Source of the DNA: Equus caballus
Lineage: Eukaryota > Chordata > Mammalia > Perissodactyla > Equidae
DNA: 64,000 nt
Reading direction: 5' to 3'
Assembly (NCBI RefSeq): GCF_041296265.1
Contig: NC_091695.1
Coordinates: 15,917,001-15,981,000, forward strand
Shown: piece by piece, positions 1 to 12,639 of the stretch
Layout: every line of letters starts with the position of its first letter
Position numbering within the stretch: position 1 is the stretch's first letter
Notes under the pieces: generated by a model
What the model was told of the DNA's origin: nothing
Database searches by the model: none
The model's input: only the letters and a program-made list of their open reading frames with translations
Position numbers and translations under genes: made by a program

Positions 1-466
1 GGCACCAAAGAAGTGAGGTATACAGCATGGTTATATACCCCCACCAAGGATGCTTTACATATGATTGAAATGTCCCTCCCACAATAGTCACAAGATTGCC
101 CTGTCAGCACAGAGCTTGATGGACACAGCAGGTAGTGGGTCTGCTATCTCAGAGGGAATAGCAGGAGGCAAGACTATTGTCTCGAGCTGGGTGGTCAGAG
201 GTGAGTGCAGCAATCAGTTCCTAGCCTAAAGAAAGATGCTTAATCCTTAAGGGAATACCAATGTTGGGAGGGGGAGGGAAGTTTCACCTTTATCTCAAGG
301 GCCTTTGTTCTTGCCATAGGGAATCTCTAAAGCAGATATACAATGCATGCTCAATGGCCTTGGTCAGGCCTTTTTGGAAAGACAAGGTCAGGCCGAATTA
401 TGTTTACACAAAATGGCTTCCTCATATACTCCAATATATCCTATTACTTGCCATTTTCATTTGTCA
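1..466 (-). mobile_element. Partial endogenous retrovirus LTR (family A), cut by window edge
   Basis: Read on the - strand, this matches about 53959-54400 on the + strand over its whole length. Shared landmarks are the 5' end TGACAAAT, the stretch reading AATTCGGCCTGAC, a pyrimidine-rich TTCCCTCCCCCTCCC block, and a TATA-like GTATATAACC near the left window edge. The 5' end of the LTR is taken as 466, where similarity between the copies stops at a TG. Its last ~100 bp lie outside the window. The general layout suggests a class I (gammaretrovirus-like) LTR, but I cannot name the family. It is a fossil with no coding content here. Confidence 0.72.
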
Positions 467-980
467 CCAGACAGTAAGACCCTCATCTCACTTGGGCTGA
501 GTCTGAGGTATGCTTACAGCAGTATCGGCTCCCGCTCTGGACCTCAGTTCTCCAGGGAGGGCTGTGTACGTTAGGGTGACTCCTGCCTGGCCAGCTGAGA
601 AGCTCCACTGCTCCCAAATGTGGGTTCTTCCTCTCCAGAAGGAATTTTTGCCTCTTCTGCCTTAGTCAGGACTGTCTCTTTTTATGGGAGTTCTTTTAAT
701 CCAGTTTTCAGTTTTCAATCCAGGGTAATTTTTCCAAACATAGTTGTAACCTGGTTGTGTTTATGGGAGGAGTTGAGTTCAGAGTCTTCCTATGCTTTTC
801 ACCATCTTGATGAAATCTCCCATGCCTCATAAATTTAGCCCTGCCATCAACAGATTGCTGCTCTTCACTTCCCATGGGTCCTGTTCCCATGCATTTCTGT
901 GAATAAAAGAGCACTGCCACCAGACTTTGAGAGTCCAAGAAGTATTTCTTTTCACTTCTTGGCTCATCAAGCCTGCATCA
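467..980 (+). mobile_element. LTR-derived segment (family B), 3' part clear, 5' part uncertain
   Basis: From about 823 to 980 the sequence matches the 3' part of the LTR at 3082-3759 (which is on the other strand). Shared parts are a TAAATTTAGCC stretch, a CCCATGGGTCCTGT-like stretch, the polyadenylation signal AATAAA at 902-907 followed by AGAGCACTGCC, and the terminal ..GCATCA at 980. The part from 467 to 822 does not obviously match the other copy. It may be a diverged LTR half or unrelated sequence. No target-site duplication was found. Confidence 0.55.
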
Positions 981-2595
981 ATGAGGCTAAAGGCTTGGAA
1001 GTATCTCCTAACATATTTATAGTGGGGACAAAACCAAGTTTAAAATCAGTGCAATTAAATGGTCAAAGAAGATCAATCTTTGGAAGAATTATTAGTCAGG
1101 TACATGTGTTCTGCTTTCAGTATTGGTGAACTTACCACACCTTAAGCACTTCCCTATTCAAGGTTTGCATATTCCCTTTTCTTTCTCATAATGTACCTAA
1201 GTGTATTAAGGGAAATTTTCTTATTGATCTGTTGTTCTTCATGTTATAAACTGCACACACCACAAGTGAATACGGAAAATTATTTTTGAAGGATGGGAAG
1301 AGGAGTGTAGGAGACCTTCCCATGCATCAGCACAGTCCCAGTTATATGGCACTGGTGCAGCACAAGCCATATTACTCAGCACGTAAAATTTTGTCTAGCA
1401 TAAATGGATATAATTATAATGAAGCACAGTTTTAAAAAAATTTCAAAGATCATGACAAGCCACATAATAGTGGCTTGGGGATTGGCGCTGAATCACACAG
1501 CTAGAAGGCATAATTCAGCACATCTTAAGTTCCAAAACTTTGCTATTCACCAAGTCAGATTGGCCAAGCAACACATTTTATCAGATTCCAAAGTTGTAAC
1601 TAGAAAAGATTTATATTGATCTTATATCTTTCACTAATGCCACTTTATTGCAGATTTAGTGTGCTTTTATGGAGATAATGCAGTATATTTTACACAATAA
1701 GGAATGGAAACGTATATAAATGCTCATGGCCTTATTAGCAGTGCTGGATGAAAGAAGTATGGGTATTTGTCCTTTTTAAATAATTTTAAAATAATATGTG
1801 TATATATGTCTGTGATGCTGACACACTCCAAAGACTACTGAGCCTGACAATTTTTAGAGCCATTCAAGATTCTTCCTTCATTGTTCACCTTCTTCCATTC
1901 TCTCCCACCTTTGAATGAGAAGACAATGTTCTCAATGCGACTAACCCATTTTGCTCATTTGAGGCTATTTGCAAGATCTTGTAGAATACTTAGTCTGCAT
2001 TGGGTGTTTGCATTTGCATGGGAGGATATCCTTGGGCTTCAGATCTATTCCCCAACTCCTGGTACAGCTCTGAAGTTTCTGCTTCCATCAGGTAAATGAC
2101 TTGTTGCTCATTTTCCCTGTGTCTTTCAAGTCATTCCTTGGGTAGGGGCGGTGGGAGAAGGAGTACATAAATGATCAACTCAGTTGTGTTTCGGAAGAGC
2201 TTGAAGGATTTGTAAAATCACAGTACTGTGATGTTGGGATGAAGAGGATGGCCAAACTGCACTAACTACTGTGCAATATCCCTTCCTTTAGGAATAACTT
2301 TTTGTATCTTAAGGCATTATAGTTTGACATTCTCCTTGTTTGGTTACTATTAATGAATGTTTGTTTTTACTTTCTGCAAATATTTTGTTAATACTGCGAA
2401 TAGATTTTTGGATAGAGTAATTTTGTGAGGTAGATTTAATCTGTCAAGTTAATCTTGAATTTCTCATCTGACTTTCGCAAAATTTCTGCTTATTTAGAGA
2501 GATCCAGAGGTTTTAGTTTTTAAGGCTATAAGTGGTTAAACATTTTCTTATAACATTAAGTTCTTGACTAGGATTGATTTTTATATGGATGAACT
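981..2595. other. No gene recognised; old intergenic sequence
   Basis: The region is AT-rich with only short open frames. Around 1470-1560 the TCACACAGCTAG-type wording hints at a MIR-like SINE core, but it is too diverged to call. Nothing else is recognisable by eye. Confidence 0.4.
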
Positions 2596-2599
2596 AAAC

Positions 2600-4240
2600 A
2601 TCCAATCTCATCATCTCCTATATGGATAATCCTTTTATCCAGCTCCATTTACTGTATAGACCACTTTTGCTTCACCATCCTGACATGCCCCCTCTGTCAT
2701 ACACCACGGTTCTATACAATCATGGGTCTTTTCCTCAGTTTTCTATTCTGTTCCACTGGCGTATTTACCCATCCTTGTGCCAGTTCCTCAATGTCTCAAT
2801 AACTCTAGCATTATGAGTTTGAATACCTGGTACCTCAGGTCTTTTCAAAAGTATCTTGCTTATTCTTTATAATTTTCATTTTCTAAATACATTTTAAATC
2901 AGTGTCGAATTCTACAAAATCTCCTAGTGAGATTTTGATTGGGAAGGCGCTGAGCAAATAGAGTAATTTCAGGAGAATTGACATTTTTATAACACCAAGT
3001 TGTGCAATCCAGGAACATAGTTTTTCTACCAATTTATTTAGAACTTGTATAATGTTTCTCGGTAAAATTTTAATTATTTTCTGATGTGGGGTTGGTGAGT
3101 GGATGAGTCAAAAGAAAGATTTCTTGGACTCTCAAGGTCTGGCAGTAGTGCTCTTTTATTTAGAGAATAGTGTGGAATAGCACGGGGACAGGACCCACGG
3201 GCAGTCAGAGCTGCTGCACAGGGACAGGACCCACAGGCAGGAGGAGCTGCTGCTGCCACTGCTGCTGCTGCAAACATGGGTGGAGAGTATGGCTAAATTT
3301 AAGGCATAGGTATCTGAGTTATCTCTTTACAAGACAAAGGAAAGAATATGTAAAAAGGACTGTTAAAATGTTATCAATCAGTGCCAGTAGGTCTGGTTAA
3401 TGGGTGGTCCTATGACTTTTAGATAATCAAACCGGATTAAGTAAATGGCAAAAGCGACCACTTAAATATTATCTTCAACTAAAGACAAGGAGGATATTGG
3501 GGGGGGGGGGGGTGAGGCTCAGTTACATGAGGTTGTCAGACAGTAAACAACTTAAGTCCTTGCCTTCCCCATTAAGAGTTTCCAGAGATAAGGTCATCCT
3601 CCCTTCCTCCTGGTGCAGAGAGCAAGACACCCCCCCACAGCTGGAGACTTCCTTCACAAATGCAAATGTCTCTCTTCAAAGGGCAAGCAAATTCAACTCC
3701 TCGGAGCCCCCTTCTCATCTGCAGTTTTAAAAGTAATCAGCCTAAAATAATCCTCATCATTTTCCTTTTGAGAGTAAGTTCATCTAGCTTTTATAAAATT
3801 TTCTGTCATTATGGAAGTTCTCTTTTAATTTTAATTTTTATTGTATGTGTCCTATCTAAATGATATTACTTCTTCATCTATTCAAAGGCTTGTGTATTTT
3901 TGTTATAATTCAGTCTGATAATGCAGTGAATTATATGTATAGATTTTCCAGAATTAAACCTACCAGCCAAACATGGGATTAACCCAGCTGGAATATAATG
4001 TACAATTTTCTAATACATTTTTAAAATCGCTATCAATAATATTTTAATATTTTTTAGGATTTTTGTATCTATCTATGTTAAATGATAGGCCTGAATACAT
4101 TGGTTTTTATTATATATATACTGTTTAATCAGAATTTTGCTGTCCTCTTAGGATGAGTTGCAGTATGGTCCACATTTTTTAAACTCTGGGAGAGTTTGTA
4201 ATAACCACATATGATTTCTTTCCATGAACGTTTGGAAGCA
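2600..4240 (-). mobile_element. Old LINE-1 ORF2 fragment, split by an LTR
   Basis: Read in reverse, the sequence follows L1 ORF2 from the reverse-transcriptase region (about 3770-4240) to the downstream part (about 2600-3075). The antisense wording is typical: TTCTATTCTGTTCCACTGG, and later AGGCCTGAATACATTGG for the usual antisense 'ggcctgtag' segment. It is highly diverged with no long open frame. The L1 is interrupted by the solo LTR at 3082-3759, which inserted after the L1 did. Confidence 0.75.
3082..3759 (-). mobile_element. Solitary LTR of an endogenous retrovirus (family B)
   Basis: The element is bounded by TGATG..CATCA-type inverted ends (left edge TGATGTGGGG, right edge CCTCATCA). 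It is flanked by TTTTC at 3077-3081 and 3760-3764, or ATTTTC if one shared base is counted, so a 5-6 bp target duplication. On the - strand the polyadenylation signal lies at 3155-3160, about 75 bp from the 3' end, as in an LTR R/U5 region. A GCT-rich stretch (3246-3275) and a poly-G run near 3500 lie within it. No internal retroviral genes are attached, so it is a solo LTR left by LTR-LTR recombination. It lies inside an older L1. Confidence 0.82.
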
Positions 4241-5507
4241 CCTCTCTTTAAAACGATCTGAAGAGGAAAGGAGTTGGGGAAGCAGAGAAACCAAAAATTC
4301 AATCCTTAAATTAAAATGTGTTAAATCAAAATATTTGATATATTCTTGATGGATGATGTAATAAAGTTGTAAGAAAAATATTCAAATTGAAGTATAGTGC
4401 ATATACTCTATTTCTATAAATGTCACATCCAATTTGCTTTACGTAGATGAAATAATTATCTGTCCTGTTCATGTACATTTAAAGAGGTAAAATTTGAGTG
4501 AATCTCAAATCAACCTTGTGATTTCTCATTCCCCTTGTTCCCTATCATGTTCTTTACCTTTCGTCCTTGGACTCCATGCAATGCTATTGTTTACCAGACC
4601 CTGAGGCATTTGAGAGAACTCTCTACCTTAGAGAGATGTTTCTTTTTATCAAATAAGTATGTTCATAGTAGTTTACCAGGAGGTTTTAGGTATTCATTAG
4701 GAAATGCTTTAATAATTTTTTTACTTGTCTTAAAATATGTTAGAGAAATATAACTACAGCATTAAAGCCATCACTTCAAAGATACTAGTGCTAAAGGTAA
4801 AGGAAATGTGGGAATGCCTGCTAATTATTTTTTCTCAGATTGAATAAATTATAGATACAGGCCTTACTTGATATGTAACATAGCAAACATCAGAAACTTC
4901 AAAATCAGCACACGAGTGCTAAAGTTTCAGACACATGGTTCTAGAGGAATTAAAAAAGTTATTTATGTGCATTAGAGTGAGCATGTTGGGGACTTCTGCA
5001 AGTTAGCTAAATTATTTTCTATCATTATAAAAATCACTAAACAATATTTAAAACTCATTAAAGCACAGTAGAATGAGAATATAATTTAAAAAGAGCAAAT
5101 GGATGTTAGAATGAGAATACCATTTAAACATGTGCAACTACATGTAGAAAAGTAAATCAAATTCTATTAAATTAGTTAATTATGGTTTTATCTGGAGATT
5201 GGGACTGAAGTTGTGGGAACAAGAAGTAGAAGGCTATGACTTTTTATTATAATTCATTATAAAATTTGATATGTATTAACTAGTTCTGTGTATGCTAAAT
5301 GAAAAACATTTTTGAAAAAAAATCGGAATTCCTACTCTAGGCCAAACTTTTCCAATAATGCATTGTTGACAGAACCATAAAGGAACTGCATACACCTTGT
5401 AATGATAACTAGTACATGGCGCAAAAAAGAAAATTGCTACTATATCTTTTAGTTTGCAATGGTTTCTAAATTGGATCTAGATTTAACGATGGGAATGGAT
5501 CCTGTTT
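4241..5507. other. No gene recognised
   Basis: AT-rich intergenic sequence upstream of the first OR pseudogene. I see no conserved frame, RNA gene or clear repeat family in it. Confidence 0.4.
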
Positions 5508-5520
5508 TAAATCACTGCAT

Positions 5521-5788
5521 ATCGGGGCTCGCCCAGTGGCATAGCAGTTAGCTTTGCACATTCCACTTTCAGCGCCCAGGGTCGGTTTGGATCCTAGGTG
5601 CGGACCTATGCACCGATCGTCAAGCCATGCTATGGCAGGCATCCCACATATAAAGTGGAGGAAAATGGGCACAGATATTAGCTCAGGGCCAGTCTTCCTC
5701 AGCAAAAAGAGGAGGATTGGTGGCAGACGTTGGCTCAGGACTAATCTTTCTCACAAAAAATAATAAAGTAAAAAAAAAAATAAAAGGG
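5521..5788 (+). mobile_element. ERE SINE (tRNA-derived, equine type)
   Basis: The tRNA-like head begins GGGGCTCGCCCAGTGGC with a B-box-like segment. The body has the ERE tail motifs (TTAGCTCAGGGCCAGTCTTCCTC, shown here only in part) and an A-rich 3' end. A perfect 13-bp target duplication TAAATCACTGCAT occurs at 5508-5520 and 5789-5801, which fixes both boundaries. It sits about 140 bp upstream of the first OR pseudogene. Confidence 0.93.
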
Positions 5789-5928
5789 TAAATCACTGCA
5801 TCTAAAAAAAAATGGATTTATCTTACACATAATGGCTTTGCATATTAAAAGTTTAACAGATATCATTTCCATAAACCCAACGACTCTTCTGATGATTCTC
5901 CCATCAGTTATTTTTCATAATGGCCTGG

Positions 5929-6869
5929 ATGGACAAACAAAATTTAACGTTGCTAAAGGAATTCATTCTCATGGGAGTCACAGACCACCCTGAGCTGCAG
6001 GCTCTATTAATGGGGCTCTTCCTCATCATCTACATGATTTCAGTGGTGGGCAACTTGGACATGGTCATTGCCACCAAGATGGACTGCAGGCTATAAATAT
6101 CCATGTATCTTTTTCTCAGACATCTGGCTTGCATCGATCTTGGTTATTCAACAGCTGTGGGACCCAAAATGTTGGTAAATTTTGTAGCGAATAAAAATAC
6201 AATCCCCTATAATTGGTGTGCTACATAGCTATCTTTCTTCATTTTGTTCATCATTAGTGGACTTTTCATTCTGTCGGCAATGGCCTATGATTGCTATGTG
6301 GCCATCTGTAACCTCCTGCTCTGCACAGTCATCATGTCACAAAGGGTATGTTGCATGCTGAGACAGTCCCCAATCTGTATAGTGCCGTTCTCTCTCTGAT
6401 AACCACCGTAAGGATTTTTATTTCATCCTTCTGTGGCTATAATGTAATTAGTCATTTCTGCTGTGACAGTCTTCCCTTGTTAACTTTGCTGTGCTCAAGC
6501 ATATGTCAAATTGGGTTGATAATATTAATGTTTTCAGCATTTAATTTGATTTCATCTCTTCTGATAGTTCTTGTGTTCTAAATACAGATCCTTATGGCCA
6601 TCCTTAAGATGAACTCTGCGGAGGGCAGGCACAAGGCCTTCTCCACCTGTGGATCTCACCAGATAGTGGTAATTGTATTATATGTGACTCTATCCTTTAC
6701 ATATTTGCATCCCAAGACCAGTCATTCCTTTGATCTTGATAAAATCTCCTCTGTATTTTACACTTTTGTTATACCCATGCTGAATCCCATGATGTACAGC
6801 ATGAGGAACAAAGAGGTAAAAGATGTCCTCCATAGGCTTTGGAAAAATCTGCTCAAACTCCCTATATAA
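5929..6869 (+). pseudogene. Olfactory receptor pseudogene 1, OR8K type
   Basis: This is the remnant of a single-exon odorant GPCR. The frame from ATG 5929 reads MDKQNLT..EFILMGVTDHPELQ, with the PMYFFL-type TM2 entry as SMYLFL. It continues with RHLACIDLGYS, a degraded DRY motif ([10 protein letters not shown]), the extracellular YCDSLPLL segment, KAFSTCGSH of TM6 and [15 protein letters not shown] of TM7 before a stop at 6867-6869. Defects seen are in-frame stops at 6094-6096, 6226-6228 and 6579-6581, plus a one-base frame loss near 6360. Length equals an intact family member, so loss was by point lesions, not truncation. It shares CNLLL instead of the usual CNPLL in intracellular loop 2 with the intact gene at 42893. 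Clearly dead. Confidence 0.95.
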
Positions 6870-7439
6870 AGTTCAATAGAGAATGTATATACAATAAATT
6901 AGGTTATAGAGAATTGTTTATTACATATAATAATAATTTAGAAGCAGTAATGTGTAAAAGGCATGAGAAACCAGAAATATTTTTCTTATTTTCAACTTAC
7001 AGCTTTTCAAATGGTGACCATCCTTCTGGTATCAACTTTGATTTGTCTTCAAGTTTCAGTACAAAAGCCTGAAGTCTGGATCACGGTTCTCACAGTGACA
7101 AGTGCTTATGACGCAATTAAAAGGAAATCTTTCTTAATGCATCCGTTTCATAATCTTTTTTAAAGGTATTCTTGTGTTTTTTAATAAAGTATTTTCAGTG
7201 TCTCACACACTCTTTAAATACCAGTGACCATCATACTGGCCTACTGACATATAGAAGATTGCAGTTACTGTTCTATGTGCTGGACATACATACAGAAAAG
7301 ACAAATACATCAAAATATCTGTATTAGTGATATTTTAACTCTATCTCCCTTGTGGTGGGTGGAATCTCAGATTTCTGTTAAATTATGATATGTGAACATA
7401 TATATGCTTGGAGAAGCAGAAATAAAAGTCTAATTATTT
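6870..7439. other. 3' flank of OR pseudogene 1, nothing further recognised
   Basis: A/T-rich flank with no conserved frame. AATAAA occurs near 7182, but no transcript end can be assigned with confidence. Confidence 0.35.
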
Positions 7440-9450
7440 TCAAGTGGTGTATTACATACATTAAAAATCCAAAAGAATCTTCAAGCGAAAACATTGTGAA
7501 TAATGAGTTTTGCAAGGCTGGTGGATATAAGGTCAGCCTGTAAGATATCAATTATTTTGCTGTATACTACAAAAAACAGGTTAAAATGAAATTTTAAAGT
7601 ATCTATTACACCAAAAAATCTGTAAAATATATAGAGGAAAATCTAATGAGTGATTTTAGTGATTTCATTGCTAGAAACTATGAAAACATTACTGAATTAT
7701 AAAAGAAGACATACATGTAGCAATATATCGTGTCCATTGGTTAAAGACATGAATGCTGTGATCAGGTCAGTTATCCTTAATTTTCCTATAGCTTCAATGC
7801 AGTAACAATCAAAATTCCAATAGTATTTTTTAATACTTAGATTTACATCACAATTTAGGTGAAAAAGCAAAGGATCAAGAATACCCAGGGCGATATCTTA
7901 GAATAAGAAAGAATACAGAAGACTTCCAATATCAAACATCAATTCATCTAATAAAGCTATTTTATTTAAACAATTGTGTCGTGGGGTCCAGACTTGTGGC
8001 ATAGTGGTTAAGTTTGTCAAGCTCCACTTTGGTGTCCAGGGTTCATGGGTTTGGATCCTGGGTGTGCACCTGGAACACTCATCAGCCATGCTGTGGCAGT
8101 GACTCACATACAAAACAGAGGAAGATTGGCAAAGATGTGAGCTCCAGGTTAATCTTCCTCAAGCAAGGAAAATAATAAAGAAGATTGGTGACAGATGTTA
8201 GCTCAGGGTGAATCTTCCTCAGCAAAAAATGAAAAATTATGTCATGAGTACACCTATGGACAGACAGACCAATAAAAGAGATAAAAATAGAGTCCAAAAA
8301 TAGACTCACATGTGTAATTTAACTTGATTTGAAATAAAGCCTCCACTACAATGTAACGAGGAAAGAAGGGCTTCTCAGAAAACTGACCAAATTGAATTGG
8401 GTCAATTCATTGAAAACATGAACCTTACTCATTTGTTTGAATTACATGTAAAAATTAATTGAGATATATTATGAATATAAATATGAAAGCTAAAACCACA
8501 AAATTTCTTCAAAAAAGGAAAATAATATCTTCATGACTTGGGAAAAGCAAAAATTCATTAAGAAGGGTACAAAAATAATAACATTAAAGTTAGATAACTA
8601 GCACTCATCCAAAATAAAAACTTACATTGATTCAAAATGCAGTATAGGGGAGTGAAAATGAAATCTTGAGAGAACACATTTGAAACGCATACACCCTACA
8701 AAGTAGTGATATCAGAAATTTGTAAAAACAAAACAAAACACAACAACAGTAAAACAACAATATATTGCCTAAATCCTAAAATCAGTATGATCAAGACAGT
8801 CAATCTATTGAGGAAAAAAAAGGGCAAGACACCTGAAGAAATATTTCACAAAAGAGGATATCCAAACAGCCAAAAAATACATGAATGTGTTAAAAAAATA
8901 ATTAATCATTAGATAAATGCAGGACTATACTGTGATATCACTACACAATCACCAGGATGGCTAAAATTCAAAAGTTTGTTTCAGCAACAATTCAAAGTGT
9001 TGATGAGAATGTAGAGAAACTAAAATTCTTTTCCTTTCTTGAGGGAGTGTACATTGCTATAAATCTTTGGGAGAAAATGTCATGGTAAATACTAAATTTT
9101 AGTATGTGTATCCTCTATGATGCAGCAATTCCATTTTTGAGTATTGATGGCCACTGGAGGATAATTAATAGAGTTTTCTTGGCAGATGTAGTCATCATAG
9201 ATGTTCAATGCTTATCAAGGGTGGATTGGGTAAATATATAAAGGACTTTTCAAACAAATGTATTCTACACAAGAATTTTAAGAAGAAGAGGGAGAGAAGG
9301 AGGATGAGGAGGAGGGGGATAAAGATGAATGGATGTCATATTAAGTGAAAGACACCAGTCTTCCTAAATATTACACCCATATATGCAAATACAAATGATC
9401 CTGAACTGTACTCATGAGATCTGGGCATTTGATATGTTATACATTTTGTT
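7440..9450 (+). mobile_element. Old LINE-1 fragment, ORF2 and 3' region, sense
   Basis: Heavily mutated sense L1. There is ORF2-like sequence around 7500-7900, the 'acagacagaccaataaaag..tccaaaaatagactcaca' region at about 8255-8310, and an L1 tail-type stretch around 9110-9400 (GATGCAGCAATTCCATTTTTG, AAGTGAAAGACACCAGTC). No frame remains open for long. An ERE SINE lies inside it at 7981-8234. Confidence 0.75.
7981..8234 (+). mobile_element. ERE SINE inserted in L1
   Basis: ERE head GTGGGGTCCAGACTTGTGG with GTGGTTAAGTTTG, the CCATGCTGTGGCAG core, two tail repeats of the TTAGCTCAGG type and an A-rich end. The flanking duplication is near-perfect: AATTGTGTC at 7972-7980 and AATTATGTC at 8235-8243. 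It splits the L1 fragment, so it is younger than that L1. Confidence 0.9.
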
Positions 9451-9739
9451 TCAGAATGTGGTACAGTTAAAGAAGTATTGCATGTAAGCAAGAATGCAAG
9501 ATTGATTTCATATTTGAAAACCAAATGCATAAATTAACTAAGTGAAAAGAAAAAATAAAATAGGTTTACAATAAAATTCAGCTCCACTTTGCAACAAACT
9601 GTCTAGCAGAGCAGAACAGAAAAATACAGTTCTATAAATGATGTCTATAAAAGTCCTACATATAGGGGAAAGACTGAATAGTTTGAGCACAGAAGATATT
9701 TATGGCAGTTAAAATACTATGTATAATATTATGATGATG

Positions 9740-12320
9740 GATACAAATCATTGCATTTAAAGGACCTCCATAAAACCTATAATGTAATGTTGAGAAATTG
9801 AAAATTTTCCCTCTGAAATTGGTCCCGAGACTAGGAGACCCAATCTCACCATTTATATTCAGTGCATATTGGACATTGTAGCTGGTTCACTATGATAAGA
9901 TAAGAAATAAAACATATAAAGGTAGGAAATCACAAACTTCCATTTTCTTTTTGGTAAATGCTATGATTAAATACATAAAGAAAAATCTATAAATAACTTA
10001 TTAGAAATTATAAGTGAATTTAGCAAATTTTCTGAATACAAAATAAACTTAGAAAATCAACTTTATTTCTACATCCTACCCACAACTGCAAAATAAAATT
10101 GAAGGAAATATAACACTAATGAAACCATTAAAAAAACTAAACCCAATTTAGGAATATGTCTAATAAAAAAAATCTAAGACTTCGGTAATGATATGTATAA
10201 ATTTTAGTGAAGTATTTAAAACAGATAATGAAAATCTACACAAAATATGTTCATGGAATGGATCAATGTCCAATATCTTTAAATACATCTATAGTTTCAA
10301 TATCATCCCAACATAAATCCTTTGTTTTTGTCTTCTTCCCTCCTTTTTTCATCCTTCCTTCATTTTTTTATGTCTTTCTTCTTCCTTTTGAAGTTTGAAA
10401 ACTGATTGCAAAATTTATTCAGAAAGGCAAAACACCAAAAATAGCAAAGGTAATCCTGAAGAAAGGGAATAAAGTTGCAGGAGTTACACTACCAGATGCC
10501 ATAGACTACTATACAGCTATAGTAATCAAGAAAAGATTTTCCTGAGGACAGACAGGCTAATCAATGGAACAGAATAGTGACTCCAGAAACAGCTGCAGAC
10601 ATAAACTGATATCTAATTCATGATAGAGGCCTCATTATTTTTCAAAAGAATAAAGAATAATCTTTTCAGTAAATGCTATTGGGTAACTTGTATATTTGTT
10701 TTGAGAAAAAAGTAATGTAGACACCTACACATACCCTATACAGAATCACTTCTGCCAGGATTAAAGATATAAATGTTCAATGCAAACAATAAACCTGTTT
10801 GATGAAAACAGTGGGCATCTTTGTAATATTGGAATGTGTACAAATTTTCAAACAGAACACACAAAGCAATAACTATGTAAAATTTAAAAAAATTAATTGA
10901 ACAATTTCAAGAAACTCTGTTCATCAAAATTAATAATGTGAAAAGGGAAACTCTCATAGTGAGAGAGGATATTTTTATCAGACTGCATAATCAGACATAT
11001 ATCTGACAGAGAACTCATATGCAAAATATAAAAATAACTCTTACAGATAAATAAATAGTTGACATGAAATACAATACAAATATGACAAAAGACATGAACA
11101 AGCACTTTTCAAAGGGAAGTATCTGTTAAACACATGAAAGTCTCTCAATTTCATTCAGTATTAGGATAATGCAAAATAAAACCACAGTGATACCCATAAA
11201 CATCATCCAGAGTGGCTGGAAGGAAAATAATGGAAAACATTAAATCTTGACAAAGATATTGAGCAATAATAGCTATTTGCACAGCTAGTAGGAATACACA
11301 TTGTTATAAACACCCTGGAAATTCATTTGAAAGTATTTACCAATGCTGAATATGCCTACCCTATGACTCAGCAATTTCACTGCAAAGAATATACCCAAAT
11401 AGAAATACATTCAAGAATAAGCCAATCTAGATTGAATACTGTTGTGGGAAAATGGGTATGAAAGTAGCTGTTTGTAATTACCATTACCAAGAATTTTTCA
11501 TGTATAACAGGGCAATAATTTTATAAATTGTAAATGATTATATTTAATAAATACTTGACAAAAGCCAATATTTATTTTATAAAGCCCCCAAAATGTGAAA
11601 AAAGTTTTATGTTTATCAAAACAGAGAACGCAATAGAATGTCTATAATATCACTAATTATAAAACCTCCAAATTGGGGGGACGGCCCTGTGGCCGAGTGA
11701 CTAAGTTCACAGGCTCCGCTTTGGAGGCCCAGGGTTTTGCTAGTTCGGATCCTGGGCACGGACATGGCACTGCCCATTAAGCCATGCTGAGGCGGCATCC
11801 CACATGCCACAACTAGAAAGACCCACAACTAAAAATATACAACTATGCACCAGGGGGCTTTGGGGCAAAAAAGGAAAACTAAAAAAATCTTAAAAAAAAA
11901 AACCCTCCAAATTAGAACAAATTCTAATATTCAATGATAGAATAATAGCTAACTAATTGATGGTATACTCATAAAAAGGAATTGTACATAAAAATGAGAA
12001 TGAACAACCTGGAACTGTGTATAAGAAAGAATATATCAAGTGAAAGAGCTCATATGCAAAAAAATAACATGTATAGGATTTCTTTTATACAAAGTAACAA
12101 AAATAGGTGAAAATAATCTATGAGGTTAGACGTCAGAATAGTGGTTAATTGTGTAATTGTATGTGAGCATGTGTGTGTGCATGTCTGTGCATGTAACGGG
12201 ACAGTTTATGGTAGAAAGGTGAATGAAAGATTCTTCTGGGGTCTTGATAATCTTTTATGTTATTTTTGTTGTTGCGATTGCCCTTTAATTTCGATTCTGA
12301 TTACACAGATATGGTAAGCT
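9740..12320 (+). mobile_element. Old LINE-1, ORF2 and 3' part, sense
   Basis: The sense L1 ORF2 order can be followed: a 'ggagacccaatctcacc' RT region near 9835, the stretch near 10440-10630 matching '..caaagttgcaggagttacactaccagat..', the segment at 11200-11450 and the tail at 11990-12180. It is broken by many stops and small indels. It holds the ERE at 11675-11903. It is in the same relative place upstream of an OR copy as the L1 3' ends of units 3, 4 and 5. Confidence 0.8.
11675..11903 (+). mobile_element. ERE SINE, subtype with CTTTGGGG..AAAATCTT tail
   Basis: The head is GGGGGGACGGCCCTGTGGCC and the A/B-box-like region is followed by CCACAACTAGAAAGACCC and an A-rich tail containing AAAATCTTAAAA. 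This differs from the AGCTCAGGG-tailed EREs elsewhere in the window. The exact target duplication CCTCCAAATT occurs at 11665-11674 and 11904-11913. It lies within the 9740-12320 L1. Confidence 0.93.
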
Positions 12321-12639
12321 TTTAAAAATTTATTTATGATATATGTGTTTGTAAATATGTGCATTAAACTTCAGTAATAAGTTAAAACACCACAAAGGAG
12401 AAAAGAGATACAAATATATATTATTTTCCTTTTTGACTTTTTAAAACAATGTAGTGAGCGTTGTTCAAACATTTCTTCATTATGTCCTCAGCCGTAAAGT
12501 CATAAAAGGCTACTGTATTACAAGAAGATGATTAAGTGTTGAAAGAAAAATTAAAATACCTGTCTTACAGATACAATATTTTAATTTAAGATCTCTGGGT
12601 CGCAGTAGGAAAGACTTAACAAAGAGAAACTATGGAAGG

